Assembly (NCBI GenBank): GCA_007026445.1
Contig: VDMD01000028.1
Location: 310,001-374,000 of the forward strand
Length of the DNA stretch: 64,000 nucleotides
Direction of reading: 5' to 3'
From: Schizophyllum amplum
Taxonomy: Eukaryota > Basidiomycota > Agaricomycetes > Agaricales > Schizophyllaceae
A program made the translations under genes and the position numbers. The notes beneath the pieces are model-generated. The model was not told the DNA's origin, did not search any database, and saw only the letters and a program-made list of their open reading frames with translations. Numbering within the stretch: position 1 is the stretch's first letter; each line of letters opens with the position of its first letter. Positions 60,671-64,000 of the stretch are shown here, piece after piece.

Positions 60671-61700
60671 CTACCACTTCTCCTCTGAGGGGCGCACTGG
60701 CGGGTTTGTTAGCAGGTCTTCACACCCCTCAATAGACATACATACGGTCGAGCTCCCAAGTCCACGCAGATTTTTCCTGACTCGCCAAGTAGAGATACGC
60801 CTGACTACGTTCACCATCTTTGCTCCGCGTCTGCATCAAGCATAAGACTTACCTGCGCGATGGCCTCCGGCTTGAGACCCGTAGGAAGCTCACGCCCAGG
60901 ATAATTCGTGTTCTGTATCCCGCCGTCGATGATTGCCTGACATGGTGGTGCTCAGTACCGGTAGGAGTTCTCGGGTAACGCCAAATACTTACATGGGCAA
61001 CCTAAAGATGCGTCGATGGTGTCAAAGCAGATTACGCTGGATTTTGAAGGGTACACTCACATGAATCCCGTCCTTATTGAACTCTTTCGCGATGCTCTGG
61101 GATAAGGCGCGCAGTCCGTGCTTCGCAGACGCAAACGCGGAGGTCATCAGGTTGCCTCGTACAGAAGCTGTAGCACCCGTAAAGATGAGTGTCCCTCGCC
61201 CAGTCGACGGGTCCGCCTCATTCTCCTTCAGCTTGCGCACGACTTCCTGCGAGAAGGCAAATGCGCCAACGACGTTCGTCTGCAGGGTCGTCTCCAGCTC
61301 CTCGACGCGCGTGTCAAGGAAGGGTTTGAACACGGCGTGACCGGCGTTCCAAAGGGCGGCGCGCAGGACGTACTCGCTCGAGGGGAAAGCCTCGTCGATG
61401 GCGGCGAATGCCTTCGTGAAGTCGGACGCCCCATATCCAGTGACGGGAATGGGAGCCGCCTGGGTGGCAGGATGCATATGAGGACGGGACCAGACTCATA
61501 GATATATTGAATGTAGCGCGTACCGAGCCTCCTGAGGTCTTGATTTCTTGCGCGAGGGCGTTGAGGGAGTCAGCGCCTCGTGCAATGAGGGCAACACTGT
61601 ACCCAGCTTTGGCGAAGGTACGCGCCGCGGTGGCGCCGGTACCGGACCCGTTGCCGCAGCCAGCAACCACAAAGAGAGGGCGAAGAACGCTGGCAGACAT
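60671..61700 (-). CDS. Short-chain dehydrogenase/reductase with Phe in place of the catalytic Tyr
   Basis: Starts MSASVLRPLFVVAGCGNGSG; GCGNGSGTGAT is the glycine-rich cofactor loop. Later come ALWNAGHAVFKPF (NAG motif), LETTLQTNVVGAFAFSQEVV and LIFTGATASVRGNLMTSAFA. Where classical SDRs have Tyr-x-x-x-Lys, this reads F-A-S-A-K (SAFASAKHGLRAL). Then come HAIIDGGIQNTNYPG and, through two small introns, AYLYLASQEKSAWTWELDLR ending PSEEKW at 60671. The terminal W-T-x-E-L-D-x-R-P segment is conserved in a fungal/bacterial SDR branch of unknown substrate. Catalysis without the Tyr is uncertain. Confidence 0.88.
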
Positions 61701-62007
61701 GGTGACTTGAGAAGATGTCGTGGTCAGTCGACCTTGCGCATGTTATACGGTGTGGCGTCACTTCCTCGACTTCTCTCGGAGACGATGACCAAGTCGCCGG
61801 AGGATCTGTCAGCCTTCATCGGCGTTCGCATGATGCTGCTTGGGTCACAGGCGGCCTTTCGGCTGAATTGCAGGTCAGTGAGGGGACTAGCATGAGTGCC
61901 GTGGAAGAGGCTCAGGTTGTACTTCATGGTTTACACACCGAGATCAAATTCGCGGATATGCAATTGGGTGTCCAGAAGGGCCAAAAATCAATGGCAAAAA
62001 GCAGATT
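61701..62007. other. Intergenic spacer next to tRNA-Lys
   Basis: About 307 bp upstream of the SDR gene. A T5 run on the minus strand (AAAAA near 61996-62000) just beyond the tRNA end serves as its pol III terminator. No ORF of note. Confidence 0.5.
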
Positions 62008-62097
62008 AGCCCACCGTGAGGGTCGAACTCACAGCCTTCAGATACCCAAGCCTTGACTGTAAGAGTCTGACGCTCTATCCGATTGAGCTAGGCGGGC
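62008..62097 (-). tRNA. tRNA-Lys (anticodon CTT) with a 16-nt intron
   Basis: Minus-strand cloverleaf: acceptor GCCCGCC/GGTGGGC (one G-T pair), D arm GCTCAATCGGATAGAGC, anticodon stem TCAGA/TCTGA around CTCTTA-A with anticodon CTT, T arm GTGAGTTCGACCCTCAC. The 16-nt intron CAGTCAAGGCTTGGGT sits one base 3' of the anticodon. The mature tRNA is 74 nt including the discriminator. A T5 terminator follows. Confidence 0.93.
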
Positions 62098-62227
62098 GAT
62101 GTGAGCCCTCGTCGTCGTGCGCCCACAACAGAAAAAAACTGTTCGCGCCCTCCTCAGCCGACCCGCAGCGCATTGGAGACTCGGATACCAGATCCCTCGC
62201 GAAAGCCAGGGTCGTCAGCATGACATT

Positions 62228-63692
62228 CTATATTGCAGCGTCTCCTGCCTCGTCTAAACACCGAAGCTTGACGAACACATCGCTCCCTGTAGCACACGGA
62301 TCAGCAGTGAGCGACGCAAAGTAGACGTATACCACCTACCCCATCCCTCCAATGACACGAGCTCCAGCGATCCACCAAAGTAGCTGCCAAAGTTCGCGTG
62401 AGCATCGCTTCAAACATCCCGCACAAAGTAGACCCACTTTGCATACAGCCGCGCCAGCGGTAGCCCGTACCCCAGCCCCGACAGCGTGCCGAGCCCGGTC
62501 TGCACCCCCTTCCGCGTCACTTCGCCGAACAGGTCGCCCGCGCCCTCCCCAATGGCGCCACCTCCACTGACGTGCTGCGCTGCATAGGGACCGCCCTCAG
62601 TCTCGTCAAAGACCTCGCCGACCTTGCGGCCGACGGTCGTGAACGCGTACGAGAAGATGTGCGCCATGTTCGCGGGAGCAACCCCTCCGCCCTGGTCGCG
62701 TATGCGGATGGAGAAGAATTTGGGCGAGGGCTTCCCGGGCTCATGTCCTGTCCGTGGCGGCGGGGAGAGGGTGATGGAAATTGGTGGGAGATGTCCGTGA
62801 TGGTGGTGCTGATGATGCTCGACGGTGGCGCGGAAAGCGTTCTTGAGGATCTCGGTGAGGATGTATTCGACGTGCACGGGGATGTATCTGGTGAGGGTGG
62901 CGGGGTTAGCGATGGTGCGGGGGGATGCATGTATGCGCATACGCACGCAAAGGTGGCGTCCGCGAAGCCATCGATGTGAACCGAGGGTGTCGAGCCGAGA
63001 GTCGCTTCGCACAGCTCCGAGACGAAGGACGCGCACATACGAATCATCTTGGCGGGCGAGCAGCGCACGTCGACGACGCCGACGTGCGACTTGTCCACAC
63101 TCGGATCGTTCAGTGCGCGCGAAAGGGAGATGTGCTGCTCCGCCAGCAACCGCACGGAGATGCGGCTACGGAATGCACCATCCAGAAAGTCGGACATTTG
63201 CGCCGGCGACATGTACTTAGAGCTTTCCTGGAATCTATGCACATTGTCAGCCCCCTCCCCGCACCAAGCACATTGCACGCACCCCTTCGCCATCGCCGGA
63301 ATGTCATCAGCATGCCTGTCGACCAACTCTTCTAGGTGCTCCGCAAACACCGCATTGTCCTCGAGAGTCGTTACCGGCGGGTGCGTCGCAAGACTTAGAA
63401 AGCTCTCCTTGTACGCCGCCAATACGTTCGCCACGTACGGGTTCGTCCCCACGATGAACGGCAGGCCCTCAATGGTCTGCACGCGGTGCGCTAGGCGCCG
63501 CGGGATCTCCGCGAGCACGTACTGCACGGACTGCAGGACGGACGCAGGCTGGAGCGGACGGCCGAAGGAGAGGAGCTGGGAGAGGTTGATCGGGCGCGAC
63601 TGCGAGGAGGCGTACGCCGCGAGCATCTGCGTCAACTCCGTCGAGTTGGCGGCAGGCGCGCGGCGGTACGCGCGGCGCATGAGGTGATTCAT
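62228..63692 (-). CDS. Mitochondrial pyruvate/branched-chain 2-oxoacid dehydrogenase kinase
   Basis: It inactivates a mitochondrial 2-oxoacid dehydrogenase complex by phosphorylating its E1 subunit. Starts MNHLMRRAYRRAPAANS, an Arg-rich, acid-poor targeting sequence. Then come INLSQLLSFGR, LAEIPRRLAHRVQTIEGLPF, FQESSKYMSPAQMSDFLDGA, SVRLLAEQHISL and the GHKL ATPase site: HVEYILTEILKNAFRATVEH (N box), IRDQGGGV (G1), FTTVGRKVG, and GLGTLSGLGYGLPLARLYAK (G2). Two C-terminal introns join YFGGSLELVSLEGWG and SDVFVKL, which end at GDAAI (stop 62230-62228). The open frame upstream of 63692 has no ATG, so this start is preferred. Confidence 0.93.
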
Positions 63693-63751
63693 GGAGTGGG
63701 GAGAGGGTGAAGAGAATGACAGTGCGGCGCGAAGCTTCGACGGAGGAGCAT
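63689..63751 (-). promoter_or_regulatory. Upstream ORF overlapping the kinase start codon
   Basis: A 20-codon ORF (MLLRRSFAPHCHSLHPLPTP) in the leader ends at TGA, which overlaps the main ATG as ATGA. If transcripts begin upstream of 63751, this uORF could set translation by termination-reinitiation. The transcription start is not known. Confidence 0.4.
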
Positions 63752-64000
63752 GTCGTGACCGCACGAGTCAACGAAGCGCCCGTGCGCAGGTGACTTTCCA
63801 GGCCTTTGTAGACTCTTAGCTCTAGCGGCCTTGAGTGCAAACACACTGATAGAGACACGGCAAGTATAATAGTAAGGGTAATGCGTAGAATACAACTAAG
63901 TGGATGCGGTCTAATTGTACACTTGGTAGAGAGGGCTGCAAGGTCGTCAGCATTAGACAAAGGCGATAGAAACAGGCAAGACGTACGTGCTGGAAAACTT
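63693..64000. other. Right-edge leader and promoter region
   Basis: About 308 bp upstream of the PDK-type gene up to the window edge. Apart from the uORF I see no supported feature. Confidence 0.45.

Noticed and set aside
63693..63764. A longer N-terminus for the mitochondrial kinase
   Set aside because: The upstream in-frame codons contain no ATG; the extension would start at GTG, which is not expected for a fungal nuclear gene.

Overview
This window is nuclear DNA of a filamentous basidiomycete, most likely an Agaricomycete. It is GC-rich and densely packed with genes on both strands. Nearly every gene is cut by introns of about 45-60 nt with GT...AG ends and CTAAC/CTGAC-like branch sites. 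Most products are recognisable fungal proteins, including a WD40-M20 Dug2 peptidase, an Abstrakt/DDX41 helicase and a Pom1-type DYRK kinase. The species assignment is inference; the gene identities come from motifs read in the translations.

Layout. Positions 1-8200 hold a partial NmrA-like gene (-), an F-box gene (-), a 2.7 kb gene-poor stretch, an aldehyde dehydrogenase (+) and an intron-containing tRNA-Asp. Positions 8564-11205 hold an unrecognised gene split by a retroposed, ORF1-only LINE-like element, with a poly(A) tail and a 12-13 bp target-site duplication. Positions 11847-20891 hold a zinc alcohol dehydrogenase and the complete catalytic subunit of DNA polymerase epsilon (both +). 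Positions 21161-24209 hold an F-box gene with a frameshift and, upstream of it, a decayed paralogue broken by a 395 bp MITE with 89 bp inverted repeats. Positions 24548-30238 hold a UBA-UAS-UBX protein and Dug2 (+). Positions 30469-33751 hold a MYND/pRiA4b-ORF3 fusion and kinetochore protein Nuf2 (-). Positions 33946-40510 hold a BLM/Sgs1-type RecQ helicase and a polynucleotide kinase-phosphatase (+). Positions 40905-54675 run on the minus strand: GAL7, a delta-12 desaturase, a DYRK kinase and a J-domain/ankyrin/coiled-coil/RGG protein. Positions 56893-57593 hold a Zn2Cys6 regulator (+). The rest is on the minus strand: a DDX41-like helicase, an SDR, tRNA-Lys(CTT) and a mitochondrial PDK-type kinase.

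Themes. Genome replication and maintenance is strongly represented (Pol epsilon, RecQ, PNKP, Nuf2), but nothing in the sequence shows a functional cluster; this reads as ordinary housekeeping gene order. GAL7, Dug2, the dehydrogenases, the desaturase and the PDK-type kinase serve central metabolism independently.

The most unusual parts are two clean insertion histories. In the first, an ORF1-only retroposon has split a host ORF, and both reading frames agree across the target-site duplication. In the second, a MITE sits inside an F-box relic. Also notable are two unusual protein architectures: MYND + pRiA4b-ORF3, and J + ankyrin + coiled coil + RGG.
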